From: Burkholderiales bacterium
GTDB lineage: Bacteria; Pseudomonadota; Gammaproteobacteria; Burkholderiales; Burkholderiaceae_E
Length of the DNA: 55,675 bases
Assembly (NCBI GenBank): GCA_017307915.1
Contig: JAFKGG010000369.1
Span: forward strand, 1 to 55,675
Direction: 5' to 3'
Below are positions 9,911 through 18,460 of this stretch, piece by piece (the stretch's first letter is position 1; each line of letters starts with the position of its first letter). The notes under the pieces are model-generated. The model saw only the letters and a program-made list of their open reading frames with translations. It searched no databases and had not been told where the DNA came from. The position numbers and the translations under genes are program-made.

Positions 9911-11179
9911 CTAGGGCTTACCCGTAACCGTCTCCGATCCCGCAAGAACGTCCTTCAGCGGCACGGCCTCGTCGGCCAGCCGTTCTGCATCGATATGCAC
10001 CGGCTGCGCCAGCGCACGACGAGCCAGCATGAATTCGCCCGGCCGGTTGACCGCATCGACGGCCAGCAGGCGCGAGGCATGCAGATAGAACGCGCAGAAG
10101 CTGCGCTTGCCAGGATCGCCGCGCAGCACGCAGCGGTCATGCCCCTGTGACAGCCCGGCCATCTGCAGCTTGAGTTCGTATTGATCCGACCAGAACCATG
10201 GCACGCTGCGGTTCGGCTTGGGCTTGCCGCACAGCCACGACGCGGCGGCGCGCGCCTGTTCGAGCGCATTGGGCACCGATTCGAGCCGCAGCTCGCGGTC
10301 GGCAAGCGCGTGGTGCTGCAGCGTGCAGTCACCCGCCGCCATGATGTCGGGATCGGCCGTGCGCGCGAGTTCGTCGACCCGGATGCCGTCGCGGCTCGCC
10401 AAGCCGGCCGCCGCCGCGGCCTCGATGTTCGGCAGCATGCCGATCCCCGCTACCACGACATCGGCGGCGATGCGCTGTCCGTTGCTGCACTGCACGGCCG
10501 TGATGCGGCCGCCCTCGCAGATCACGCGCTCCACGCCGGTGCCGGTCAGGATCCGCACGCCCGCCTCGCGATGCACCTGCTCATAGAAGCGCGCAACCTC
10601 GGCCCCCGCGACGCGCGCCAGCACGCGCGGCTGCGCCTCGATCACCGTGACTTCGGCGCCCAGCCCACGCGCCGACGCGGCCACTTCGAGCCCCACGTAG
10701 CCGCCGCCCACCACGACCACGCGCGCTCCCGGGGCCAGGTTCGCGCGAATGCCGTCGGCATCGGCCAGTGTACGCAGGTAGAAGAGATTGGCCGGCGGAT
10801 GTTGCGGATCGATGCCCTCGCAGGCCAGCGGCCGCGGCCGCCCACCGGTGCACAGCGCGAGCTTGTCGTAGTGCAGCACCGAACCGTCGGCCAGCGTCAC
10901 GGTATGTGCCGTGCGATCGATCGATGTCAGCCGGGCACCCGGCAGCCGTTCGATGTGTGCCGCCTCATAAGCCGAGGCCGGGCGCAAGGCCAGCGCGTCG
11001 GCCTCGCACTTCCCCAGCAGATAGGCCTTCGACAGCGGCGGGCGCTGATAGGGCACACCGGTTTCGTCGCCGAGCACAATGATGCGCCCGGGCCAGCCGC
11101 CCTGGCGCGCGGCGATCGCGAGTTCGCTGCCTGCGTGCCCCGCGCCGACGATGAGCAGTTCGCCGCCTTGTGTCTCCAT
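9911..11179 (-). CDS. NAD(P)H:ferredoxin reductase, FAD-dependent (putidaredoxin/BphA4 type)
   Basis: Flavoprotein reductase of 422 aa that passes electrons from NAD(P)H to a [2Fe-2S] ferredoxin. The FAD-binding motif GAGHAGSELAIAA is near the N-terminus and the NAD(P)-binding motif VVVGGGYVGLEVA in the middle, followed by the TADPDIMAAGDC segment that closes the FAD site. The ATG at 11179 is preferred over TTG at 11206, because the probable -10 TATAAT (minus strand, 11210-11215) puts transcription initiation near 11203. It shares the operator with the dioxygenase and is the obvious reductase for the ferredoxin at 19860. Confidence 0.9.
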   Translation of the reverse strand: METQGGELLIVGAGHAGSELAIAARQGGWPGRIIVLGDETGVPYQRPPLSKAYLLGKCEADALALRPASAYEAAHIERLPGARLTSIDRTAHTVTLADGSVLHYDKLALCTGGRPRPLACEGIDPQHPPANLFYLRTLADADGIRANLAPGARVVVVGGGYVGLEVAASARGLGAEVTVIEAQPRVLARVAGAEVARFYEQVHREAGVRILTGTGVERVICEGGRITAVQCSNGQRIAADVVVAGIGMLPNIEAAAAAGLASRDGIRVDELARTADPDIMAAGDCTLQHHALADRELRLESVPNALEQARAAASWLCGKPKPNRSVPWFWSDQYELKLQMAGLSQGHDRCVLRGDPGKRSFCAFYLHASRLLAVDAVNRPGEFMLARRALAQPVHIDAERLADEAVPLKDVLAGSETVTGKP

Positions 11180-11213
11180 GCTCGCCTTCGCCGATTTTTT
11201 CAGCAAACCATTA

Positions 11214-11233
11214 TAGTCCGACTCGTCGGTCTA
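11214..11233. promoter_or_regulatory. operator-like palindrome, site B with perfect -10 (upstream of ferredoxin reductase)
   Basis: TAGTCCGAC-TC-GTCGGTCTA, the most symmetric copy of the consensus. On the minus strand its left end overlaps a perfect TATAAT at 11210-11215, so the palindrome fills the -35/-10 spacer. A repressor bound here would block RNA polymerase. Confidence 0.75.
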
Positions 11234-11258
11234 AAGACGAGCCCACCGAAGCAAAGTT

Positions 11259-11286
11259 GCGACGAACCGCACGGGGTTCTCGTCGC
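11259..11286 (-). terminator. probable terminator of the dioxygenase operon
   Basis: Inverted repeat with one bulge: gcgacgaacc at 11259-11268 pairs with ggttctcgtcgc at 11275-11286. On the minus strand it follows the flavoprotein stop (11318) and is followed by aactttgc, a weak T-stretch. A second hairpin (gagggc/gccctc, 11305-11327) overlaps the stop codon. Confidence 0.5.
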
Positions 11287-11317
11287 AGACCCAGCTCTCT
11301 CACCGAGGGCCTGGGCT

Positions 11318-12622
11318 TCAAGCCCTCGCCAACGCCGCCAGTGCCTTGTTGGCCGCCTCGCGCCCCGTATAGGCGCAGGCCTGCGTGCCGCCGTCGCCGT
11401 AGTCCTTCACGGCATCGCCCACGTGCCACAGATTGGCCAGCGGCGTGTCCTGCGGCATGTCGAAGCCGGCGCACGAACGCTGCGCCGGCCATTCATCGCG
11501 CATGACGCGGATGGAGAGCATCTTGGCGTCCTTGAAGCCGGGGAACAGCTCGCGCAGATCGGCCAGCGATTCCTCGATCTCGACCTTGTCGTCGAAATCG
11601 CCGATGGCCGGGCGTGGCACGGCATAGGCCACGTACTGATACCAGCCCGCCGGCGCCAGCTCGGGGCAGGTGGCGGTGAGTTCGCCCATGTTGCACAGGC
11701 GCCGCGTCTTGCCGAAAGTGACCAGGCCGGGCGCATCGAGCAGGCGCTCGCGCGTGGCGAAGTTGATCACGATGTTGGCGGCCGGCCGCGGCACCGACTT
11801 CGCGCGCGCGATGTAGTCGGCACCCAGCGCTTCGGCGCCGGGCAGCGTCGCGGTGGCAGTCGGCCCGATGTTGCTGATGAACGCGTCGGCGTGCACACGG
11901 TGCACTGCGCCTTCGTGCTCGACGTCGAGCGCGATGACGCGGCCGTTCTGCGCGTGCATCGCCACGACCGGCGCGTTCAGCCAGATCTCGCCGCCTTTGG
12001 CGCGAATGCCGTCGCCCAGGTCGTTCCACAGCCCCACGGTGCCGCGTGGGCAGAAGCCGAAGCGCTTGAAGGCGCCCTTCTGCGCGAAGTAGACGAGGAA
12101 GGCGCGCGCCGGCAGCTCGTCGGCGTTGGCGGCGAAGATGGCGGCGCACAGGTTGCGAAAGATCGCGTGCACCGTCTCGTTGGACGTGTATTGCTTGAGC
12201 CACTGCTGCGTGCTGAGCTTGTCTTCGGGCAGATCGCCGGCGCGCGCGTCGGCGAACTTGGCGCCGATCTTGGCGGCCTGCTTGGTGAAGGTGCCCAGCA
12301 GCATGCCCCAGCCGCCCTTGGCCACGTTGATCACCTTGCCGTCGATGTAGAACACCGTGGCCGGGTTGGGTTCGCGGATGTCGAGTGGCACGCCCAGCAG
12401 GTCGAAGGTTTCCTCGAAGAGGCCGCCGAGCTCGATGGCGATGGCGCCGACGTTGACGATGTGCCCGTCGATGACTTCACTTGACGCGCGGCCGCCCAGC
12501 CGGTTCAGCCGCTCGACCAGCAATACCTTCTTGCCGGCCGCGGTCAGGCGCGCCGCCGCGCTCATGCCGCCGGCGCCGGCGCCGAAAACGACCGCGTCAT
12601 AGCGGTCCGTGCTCGCATTCAT
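11318..12622 (-). CDS. FAD-dependent oxidoreductase, phytoene-desaturase/amine-oxidase-like
   Basis: Flavoprotein of 434 aa. The N-terminal Rossmann motif is VVFGAGAGGMSAAARLTAAGKKVLLVE followed by RLGGRASS, the arrangement of the NAD(P)/FAD phytoene dehydrogenase and monoamine oxidase group. The C-terminal closing motif is LWHVGDAVKDYGDGGTQACAYTGREAA. The ATG at 12622 has GAGGAG 8 nt upstream. It is the last gene of the dioxygenase operon, 45 nt after the thiolase. Carotenoid synthesis is unlikely here: a desaturase or oxidase of the catabolic intermediate is the more sensible guess. Confidence 0.8.
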   Translation of the reverse strand: MNASTDRYDAVVFGAGAGGMSAAARLTAAGKKVLLVERLNRLGGRASSEVIDGHIVNVGAIAIELGGLFEETFDLLGVPLDIREPNPATVFYIDGKVINVAKGGWGMLLGTFTKQAAKIGAKFADARAGDLPEDKLSTQQWLKQYTSNETVHAIFRNLCAAIFAANADELPARAFLVYFAQKGAFKRFGFCPRGTVGLWNDLGDGIRAKGGEIWLNAPVVAMHAQNGRVIALDVEHEGAVHRVHADAFISNIGPTATATLPGAEALGADYIARAKSVPRPAANIVINFATRERLLDAPGLVTFGKTRRLCNMGELTATCPELAPAGWYQYVAYAVPRPAIGDFDDKVEIEESLADLRELFPGFKDAKMLSIRVMRDEWPAQRSCAGFDMPQDTPLANLWHVGDAVKDYGDGGTQACAYTGREAANKALAALARA

Positions 12623-12667
12623 CAAACGTCTCCTCGAATCTGTTCGTTGTCGTGAGCGGCTGCCGCG

Positions 12668-13870
12668 TCAGGCGCCCTGCAAGCCCACGATGGCGATGGC
12701 GCACACGTTCTGCGACGGCTGCCCGCCCAGGTTGTGCAGCAGCCCGGTCTTCGGGTTCGAGAGCTGGCGCGGCACGGCACGGCCCTGCAATTGCAGGTAG
12801 ATCTCGTAGAGCATGCGGATGCCGCTGGCGCCGATCGGATGGCCGAAGCATTTCAGGCCGCCGTCGATCTGGCACGGCACTTCGCCGTCGGCGTCATACA
12901 CGCCGTCGAGCACGTCGCGCACCGCGCCGCCGATTTCCGACAGGCCGAGGTCTTCCATCGTCACCAGCTCGGTGATCGAGAAGCAGTCGTGCACTTCGGT
13001 CATGCTCAGGTCTTTGCGCGGATTGCCGATGCCGGCTTCGGCGTAGGCTTTTTTCGCGGCGACGCGCACCGTGTGCAGATAGCTGCCGTCCCACTGGCTC
13101 GATTGCAGCTCCCAGCCATTCGATACGGCCACCTGCAAGGCCTTGAAGGTCACCAGGTCTGTCTTGCCCATCGCGCGCGCGATCTCGGGCGTGGTGACGA
13201 TCACTGCCGCCGCGCCGTCGGAGACGCCGCAGCAATCGAACAGGCCCAGCGGCGCCGCGATGGTCGGAGCCTTCAGGCATTGCTCTTCGGTGATCGGTTT
13301 TTGCAAGTGCGCCTTCGGGTTCTTCGCGCCGTTGGCGTGACTCTTCACCGACACGTGCGAGATGGCGCGCTTCAGTAGCGCCGCGTCGATGCCGTGCCGC
13401 GCGCGATAGGCCGTGGCAAGCTGCGCGAAGTTGGCCGGCGCCACCGCGTTCGGATACCACTGCGGAATGTAGGTGCCGACCTGCGCCATCGGCAGCCCGC
13501 CGTAGCCGGTGTCCTTCAGCTTCTCTACGCCCAGCGCCAGCGCGATGTCGCAGGCGCCGGCCGCCACCGCGTATACGGCGGCACGAATGGCCTCGGAACC
13601 GCCGGCGCAGAAGTTCTCCACGCGCGTCACACCGATGTTCGGCAGCCGCAGCGCGATGCTCATCGGCGTGCCGCCGCGGCCGGTGCCCACGTCGTCCATG
13701 TGCGTGGAATACCAGGCCGCGCCGAGCTGTTCGGGCTCGATGCCGGCGTCGGCCATCGCCTCGTTGTACGCCTCGACCATCAGATCTTCGGGGCTGGCGT
13801 CCCAGCGCTCGCCGAACTTGCTGCAGCCCATTCCGAGGATGGCGACCTTGTCCTTGATGCCGTTGGCCAT
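12668..13870 (-). CDS. thiolase family protein (SCP-x-like)
   Basis: Thiolase-fold enzyme of 400 aa. The nucleophile is C88 in VENFCAGGSEAIRAA; the HDCFSITEL motif and CFGHPIGASG near the C-terminus supply the other active-site residues of SCP-x-type thiolases. The ATG at 13870 has AAGGAG at 8 nt. The frame stays open upstream, but that part overlaps the fusion gene. It lies 11 nt after the HMG-CoA-synthase-like/DUF35 fusion, its likely physical partner. It probably cleaves a 3-oxoacyl-CoA; a retro-aldolase role like that of Ltp2 is the alternative, since Ltp2 also works with a DUF35 protein. Confidence 0.85.
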   Translation of the reverse strand: MANGIKDKVAILGMGCSKFGERWDASPEDLMVEAYNEAMADAGIEPEQLGAAWYSTHMDDVGTGRGGTPMSIALRLPNIGVTRVENFCAGGSEAIRAAVYAVAAGACDIALALGVEKLKDTGYGGLPMAQVGTYIPQWYPNAVAPANFAQLATAYRARHGIDAALLKRAISHVSVKSHANGAKNPKAHLQKPITEEQCLKAPTIAAPLGLFDCCGVSDGAAAVIVTTPEIARAMGKTDLVTFKALQVAVSNGWELQSSQWDGSYLHTVRVAAKKAYAEAGIGNPRKDLSMTEVHDCFSITELVTMEDLGLSEIGGAVRDVLDGVYDADGEVPCQIDGGLKCFGHPIGASGIRMLYEIYLQLQGRAVPRQLSNPKTGLLHNLGGQPSQNVCAIAIVGLQGA

Positions 13871-13881
13871 GCGTCGGCTCC

Positions 13882-15342
13882 TTAGCGGGTGAAAGCGCCG
13901 CGCACCGGCGTCGCCTTCCAGAAGTAGCGGGTGAAGTGGCGGCGTTCGTCGGTGTCCTTGATGCGGAACACCATTTCCATCGCCGTGCCGGCGTCGACCT
14001 CGCCGACGTCCAGGTCGGTGAAATCCATCAGGATGCGGCCGCCGCCGTCGAAATCGATCTGGCCGTAGTGGTGCGGCGGCGCGGGGTGATAGGACAGGTA
14101 TTCCGCCGACCACGACAGGATGCTGGCCGGCCGGTCGGCAAGCTTGTGGGGTCTTTGCGTATCTTGCAGCGGCTTGCCCTGGTCGTACGACAAACGCGAC
14201 GGCGGGAAGTGCACGCTGCCGGTGACCTCGCAGCGGCCGCCGACCAGGCCCAGCAACGCCGAGCGATGGCGCCAGGCGGTCGACAACGCGGTCTTCTTGT
14301 CCTGCTCGCCGCGCATGCCGCGTTCGAATTGCAGCCGGCCCTTGAAGGCCAGGAACTTGGTGTAATTGCGTTCTTCCACGCCGCGCGCCAGCCATTGGCT
14401 CACGCCGCGCACCGGGCGAAACGAACCGATGGCATCGGTGACGCGCAGCACCAGCGCCTGCGCACCGCTGCCGAACTGCGCCAGCACGATCAGCTCGCCG
14501 GGCCGGGCACGTTCGAGCAGATGAGCCAGCATCAGCAACGCGTGCGGCAGGCCGCTGTCACCGATCTGATCGAGCAGCGCATCGGCCACGGCTTCGGGGC
14601 GGATGCCGCAGGTCTTGGCGACCTGCGCATCCATCCTGGCGAAGCTGGAGGGGAAGATGAAGTGATCGACCTGCGCCGGCGCCAAGCCGGCCTGCTGCAA
14701 CGCTGCGGCCACCGCGCGCGGCACCAGCTTGCCGATGCCTTCGTCACGCACCCAGCGCTCTTCCCAGTGGTAATCGACGTCTTCGCCGGCGGCGCGGAAG
14801 TGGTCGACGAAATCGACCGACACCGTGCCCGCGCCCAGGAACTCGGCCAGCACCTCGTCCTTGCCGATCAGCATCGCGGCAGCCGCGTCGCCATAGTCCA
14901 GTTCCTGCTGGCTGGCCGCCGGCGCCTTGCGCTCGTCGGCGGCCAGCACCAGCGCGTCGCCGCCGCCGGCCTGCACGCGCGCCACCGCCTGCGCAATCGC
15001 CGACAGCGCCACGCGCTGCGAGCCGCCCATGTCGATGGCCTCGATGTCTTCGTCCAGCGTCAGCGCGCCGGCCACCACGCCTGCGTTCAGGCGCTCGGTG
15101 AACGGCAGCGTGTCGGAGGCCAGGAACACGGCACGCACGTGCCCGCGATCGTCGCCCGGGCCCAGGCAATCACGCGCGGCGGCCACTGCCATCGTGATGC
15201 TGTCCTCGTCCCAGTTGGCCATCGCACGCGTGCCCTTGCGCGCCGCGAACTGCGGCGCATACCAGGCATTGGCCTGCGCGACCGCCTGCCGCGCCAGACG
15301 CAGGCGCGGCACGTAGGCGCCGAATCCGGTGATTCCGATCAT
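13882..15342 (-). CDS. HMG-CoA-synthase-like domain fused to DUF35 (OB-fold) domain
   Basis: A 486-aa two-domain protein. Residues 1 to about 340 resemble HMG-CoA synthase/KAS III. Residues from about 355 form a DUF35 unit: a degenerate Zn-ribbon (GGRCEVTGSVHFPP, only one Cys left) and an OB-fold. In the synthase domain the loop that normally carries the catalytic Cys (ACYGG type) reads IDMGGSQR at 103-110, with Asp104 at the Cys position, so condensation by the usual mechanism is not expected. The ATG at 15342 overlaps the esterase stop by ATGA. The next gene is a thiolase, which suggests a thiolase/HMGCS/DUF35 assembly like the archaeal one. Confidence 0.8.
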   Translation of the reverse strand: MIGITGFGAYVPRLRLARQAVAQANAWYAPQFAARKGTRAMANWDEDSITMAVAAARDCLGPGDDRGHVRAVFLASDTLPFTERLNAGVVAGALTLDEDIEAIDMGGSQRVALSAIAQAVARVQAGGGDALVLAADERKAPAASQQELDYGDAAAAMLIGKDEVLAEFLGAGTVSVDFVDHFRAAGEDVDYHWEERWVRDEGIGKLVPRAVAAALQQAGLAPAQVDHFIFPSSFARMDAQVAKTCGIRPEAVADALLDQIGDSGLPHALLMLAHLLERARPGELIVLAQFGSGAQALVLRVTDAIGSFRPVRGVSQWLARGVEERNYTKFLAFKGRLQFERGMRGEQDKKTALSTAWRHRSALLGLVGGRCEVTGSVHFPPSRLSYDQGKPLQDTQRPHKLADRPASILSWSAEYLSYHPAPPHHYGQIDFDGGGRILMDFTDLDVGEVDAGTAMEMVFRIKDTDERRHFTRYFWKATPVRGAFTR

Positions 15343-16271
15343 GGGGCTGTCTTTCCGGTGGAAGCGGCCTCGAAGCGCGCCGCGAAGAAACGACCGCCGG
15401 CGGCCAGCGCGTCGCGCGCCTCGGCCAACACGGCGGGAAACTGCTGGAACACGTGGATCATGCCGGGCCACACTTGCAGCTCGGCCTGCGTGCCCGCGGC
15501 AAGCGCCTTGTGCACGAAGGCTTCGGAGTCGCTGACGACCGTCTCGCGTTCGCCCACCTGCAACAGCAGCGGCGGCAACGCGGCCAGTTCGTCGGGCGCG
15601 GCGAACAGCGGCGAAGCCAGCGCATCGGTGGCGTCGCCCGCGTCGCCGAGATAGTTGCGCGCCAGCGCGACGATCATCGGCCGCTGGTGGATCGGGTCGA
15701 GCGCGGCGCACGTCTGGTAGCTCTCCCCCGCGGCGGTCAGGTCGGTCCACGCCGACAAGCCCCAGTAGGCGATGGGCAACGGCTCGCCGCAGCGGTGCAG
15801 CGCCAGCAGCAGCGACAAGCCCAGGCCGCCACCGGCGGAATCACCCGCGATCGCGATCTGATGCGTGCCCACGCCCTGCGCGCGCAGCCAATCGTAGGCG
15901 GCGAGCGCGTCTTGCAGCGCGGCGGGATAGCGGTGCTCGGGCGCCAGCCGATAGTCCACGCCCAGTACGCGCGCACCCGCGGCGGCTGAGACGCAAGCCA
16001 TCAGCTCGCGATGCGAGGCGAGCGATCCGACCTGGAAACCGCCGCCGTGGAAATACAGCACGATGCGGTCGTTGCGTGCACCGGGTGCGGTCACCCATTG
16101 GCACGGCACGCCGGCCGCATCCACCGCTTCGACGATGGCCTGGCTCGGCGCATCGAACAGTTCGTCCCAGTCGGCGCGCATCTGCGCCACCGGCGTATCG
16201 CGGCGCCAGCGGCCATAGACGGCCTTGACGCGTGCGACGATGGCGTCGATGCCTGGATGTCCGGTGTTCAT
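15339..16271 (-). CDS. alpha/beta hydrolase, HSL family
   Basis: Hormone-sensitive-lipase-type hydrolase of 310 aa. The oxyanion motif HGGGF is at 75-79, the nucleophile elbow GDSAGG at 143-148 (Ser145), and the C-terminal His lies in GMIHVFQQF. It is cytoplasmic, with no signal peptide. It overlaps its neighbours by ATGA at both ends (16268-16271 and 15339-15342). In this operon it could hydrolyse an ester, lactone or CoA thioester made by the oxygenase pathway; the sequence does not say which. Confidence 0.88.
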   Translation of the reverse strand: MNTGHPGIDAIVARVKAVYGRWRRDTPVAQMRADWDELFDAPSQAIVEAVDAAGVPCQWVTAPGARNDRIVLYFHGGGFQVGSLASHRELMACVSAAAGARVLGVDYRLAPEHRYPAALQDALAAYDWLRAQGVGTHQIAIAGDSAGGGLGLSLLLALHRCGEPLPIAYWGLSAWTDLTAAGESYQTCAALDPIHQRPMIVALARNYLGDAGDATDALASPLFAAPDELAALPPLLLQVGERETVVSDSEAFVHKALAAGTQAELQVWPGMIHVFQQFPAVLAEARDALAAGGRFFAARFEAASTGKTAP

Positions 16272-17137
16272 GCGCCGCACCCCATGCCACCGGAAACGCC
16301 CAGTACCTCGCCGGTGACGTAGCTCGCGCCTTCGGAAACGAGAAACGCCACGGCAGCGGCCACCTCTTCCGGCGTGCCGAGCCGCCCCACCAGCGTGGTG
16401 CCGGTCATCGCCGCCATCATCCTGTCGCCGCCGTGCTGCACGGCCTGCCGCAACAGCGGCGTGTCGATCGGGCCCGGTGCGACCACATTGGCCGTGATGC
16501 CCTTGCGCCCGTTCTCGCGCGCGATGGAGCGAGTGAAGGCAATGACGCCGCCCTTGGCCGCCGCGTACACCGAGCCGCCGCGCGAGCCGAGCCGGCCGGC
16601 TTCTGAGGCGATGTTGACGACGCGACCGTAGCCGCCGGCCTGCATGGCATCGAGCACGGCATGCGTGGTGTTCAGCACCGATTCCAGGTTGACGGCGAGC
16701 AGGCGGCGCCAATCGGCCGGCGAGGTCAGCGTGAAGAACGCGTGCTGGTCGATGCCTGCGCTGTTGACCAGGATCTGGAACGGACCATGTTCGCGCACGG
16801 CGGCCTGCACGCCGTCGAAGTCGGTGACGTCGAGTTGCAGGCCCGTGCCGCCGATCGACTGCGCCAGGCTGATGGCCGCCTCGCCTTGCAGATCGGCGAC
16901 GACCACTGCGGCGCCGTCGGCAGCAAGCCGCCGTGCAATCGCTGCGCCGATGCCGCTGGCACCGCCGGTGATCAGGGCACGCCGGCCGGTCAACGGGGCG
17001 GGTATCGCGGCGGATGCCGAGGCAGGCACCGCGACGACGGCTTGGCCGGACGCCTCGGCGTGAGCCGGGGCAGCCGCCGAGTCAGACGCCGGCCTGGCCG
17101 TCGGGGTCAACACCGGAGCAGGTGTCGGCGCAGCCAT
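16268..17137 (-). CDS. short-chain dehydrogenase/reductase with Ala/Pro-rich N-terminal extension
   Basis: Classical SDR of 289 aa. The cofactor motif TGGASGIG is at 57-64, and the catalytic set is S178, Y191 and K195 (YAAAK). Before the fold is an unusual low-complexity leader of about 48 residues rich in Ala and Pro (PTPAPVLTPTARPAS and so on). The start at 17137 is supported by a TGATG overlap with the upstream crotonase stop; no internal start has a good ribosome site. It may oxidise a cis-dihydrodiol or a 3-hydroxyacyl-CoA. Confidence 0.85.
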   Translation of the reverse strand: MAAPTPAPVLTPTARPASDSAAAPAHAEASGQAVVAVPASASAAIPAPLTGRRALITGGASGIGAAIARRLAADGAAVVVADLQGEAAISLAQSIGGTGLQLDVTDFDGVQAAVREHGPFQILVNSAGIDQHAFFTLTSPADWRRLLAVNLESVLNTTHAVLDAMQAGGYGRVVNIASEAGRLGSRGGSVYAAAKGGVIAFTRSIARENGRKGITANVVAPGPIDTPLLRQAVQHGGDRMMAAMTGTTLVGRLGTPEEVAAAVAFLVSEGASYVTGEVLGVSGGMGCGA

Positions 17138-17958
17138 CAGCGCCCCGTGAAGCGCGGCGCGCGCTTCTCGATCACGGCCGCCAGGCCTTCGCGCGCATCG
17201 GCCATGCCCGACAGCACGGCTTGCGTGTGATTCTCTTCGGGCATCGCAGCTTCCACGCCCTGCCCGATGCCGTTCCACAGCAAGCGCTTGGTATTGGCCA
17301 GCGCGGCCGGCGCACCGGCCGCGAGCTGCCGCACCAACGCGAAGGCTTCATCGCGCAGCTTGTCGTCGGACACCACGCGCGTGATCAGGCCGATCTCTTT
17401 GGCCTCCGCAGCACTGATCGTCGGATTGAGCATCAGGATTTCCATCGCGCGGCGCAGCCCCACCAACTGTGTCAGCGTGACCGACACGCCGGCATCCGGC
17501 ACCATGGCCACGCGCGTGGCGCCCGCCAGGAACTTGGCCGATTCCGCCGCCACCACGAAATCGCAGGAGCACACCAGCCCCATGCCGCCGCCGCCGGCCG
17601 CAAAGCCGTGCACCGCTGCGACCACCGGCGGGTTCAAGCGCAGCAACCCGGCCGCCACGAGCTGCAGATAGCTCGTCGCCACGCGGATGTAGTCGGGCAA
17701 GGCCTCGCCCTTGGCAAGGAAGGTATGCACATCGCCGCCGGCACAGAAGTTCTTGCCCTCGCCGGTGATCAGCACGCTGCGCACGCGGCCGTCGCCGTGT
17801 ACCTGCATCACGACTTCGTGCAGCGCCTTGAGCAGCTCGATGTTCAGCCCATTGGCCGATTCGGGCCGGTTCAGCCGGATGTGGGCCACGCCGTCGGCAT
17901 GCAGTTCCAGCAGGGCCGGGCCTTCGCCGACCAGGATGGTGGGAGCGTTATCCGTCAT
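17137..17958 (-). CDS. enoyl-CoA hydratase/isomerase family protein
   Basis: Crotonase-fold protein of 273 aa. The oxyanion motif FCAGGDV is at 71-77 and HGFAAGGGGMGL follows around 118-128. As in the crotonase at 172-981, the first hydratase Glu is missing and an Asp (D155, in MVPDAGVS) occupies the PaaG-type position, favouring isomerase or related chemistry. It begins 10 nt after the dioxygenase beta subunit and shares a TGATG with the SDR. It probably acts on the CoA-linked product of the oxygenase step. Confidence 0.87.
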   Translation of the reverse strand: MTDNAPTILVGEGPALLELHADGVAHIRLNRPESANGLNIELLKALHEVVMQVHGDGRVRSVLITGEGKNFCAGGDVHTFLAKGEALPDYIRVATSYLQLVAAGLLRLNPPVVAAVHGFAAGGGGMGLVCSCDFVVAAESAKFLAGATRVAMVPDAGVSVTLTQLVGLRRAMEILMLNPTISAAEAKEIGLITRVVSDDKLRDEAFALVRQLAAGAPAALANTKRLLWNGIGQGVEAAMPEENHTQAVLSGMADAREGLAAVIEKRAPRFTGR

Positions 17959-17968
17959 CGCGATCGCC

Positions 17969-18460
17969 TCAGATGAGGAAGGCCATGGAGTACAAGGCCG
18001 AGTGGTTGTTGACCAGCATCACTTTCTTCAGCGCCATGCGCAAACCCTCGGCCTCGCGGCGCAGCGTGTACTCGTTGCGCGAAGCCCAGAGCGTGTCGCC
18101 GCGCGTGTGCGACTCGAACACCAGCGCGTTGGCCGCGGCATGGATTTCGCGGCTGTCGTCCGAAACGATCTCGACGTTGGAGACCAGACGCCGCAACCGC
18201 GATTGCGGCGTCTGGCTGAAACGCTTGCCGGTGTGGTACTGCCGGATGCGCAGCGCGATGCGCGAGCGGTTGTCGTACAGGATCGACATCTTCTGCTCGG
18301 GATCGATGTCATCGCCGTTAGCGGGTACCCAGTAGACGCCGTCGTCGGTCCACAGGCTTTCCCAGGCGTCGTATTGATGCTCGTCTTGCAGTCGCGCTTC
18401 GCGGTAGATGAACTGCGTCACGTCTTCGAGCGTGGCGCGCTGTTCCGGCGTCATCGGCAT
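17969..18460 (-). CDS. aromatic-ring-hydroxylating dioxygenase, beta subunit
   Basis: Small structural subunit of a Rieske dioxygenase, 163 aa, the usual size, with the NTF2-like fold pattern (FIYREARLQDEHQYDAWESLW near the start, then DNRSRIALRIRQY). It overlaps the alpha-subunit stop by one base (TGATG at 18458-18462), so the two subunits are made together, as expected for an alpha-beta hexamer. In-frame ATGs at 18460 and 18454 are both possible; the first is coupled. Confidence 0.92.
   Translation of the reverse strand: MPMTPEQRATLEDVTQFIYREARLQDEHQYDAWESLWTDDGVYWVPANGDDIDPEQKMSILYDNRSRIALRIRQYHTGKRFSQTPQSRLRRLVSNVEIVSDDSREIHAAANALVFESHTRGDTLWASRNEYTLRREAEGLRMALKKVMLVNNHSALYSMAFLI

Noticed and set aside
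11204-11206. TTG start for the ferredoxin reductase
   Set aside because: It lies at or upstream of the transcription start predicted from the TATAAT box; ATG at 11179 fits better.
10181-12484. A 767-residue plus-strand open frame opposite the reductase and flavoprotein genes
   Set aside because: Same shadow composition. It also runs through operator site B and the terminator hairpin, which a real gene would not be expected to do.
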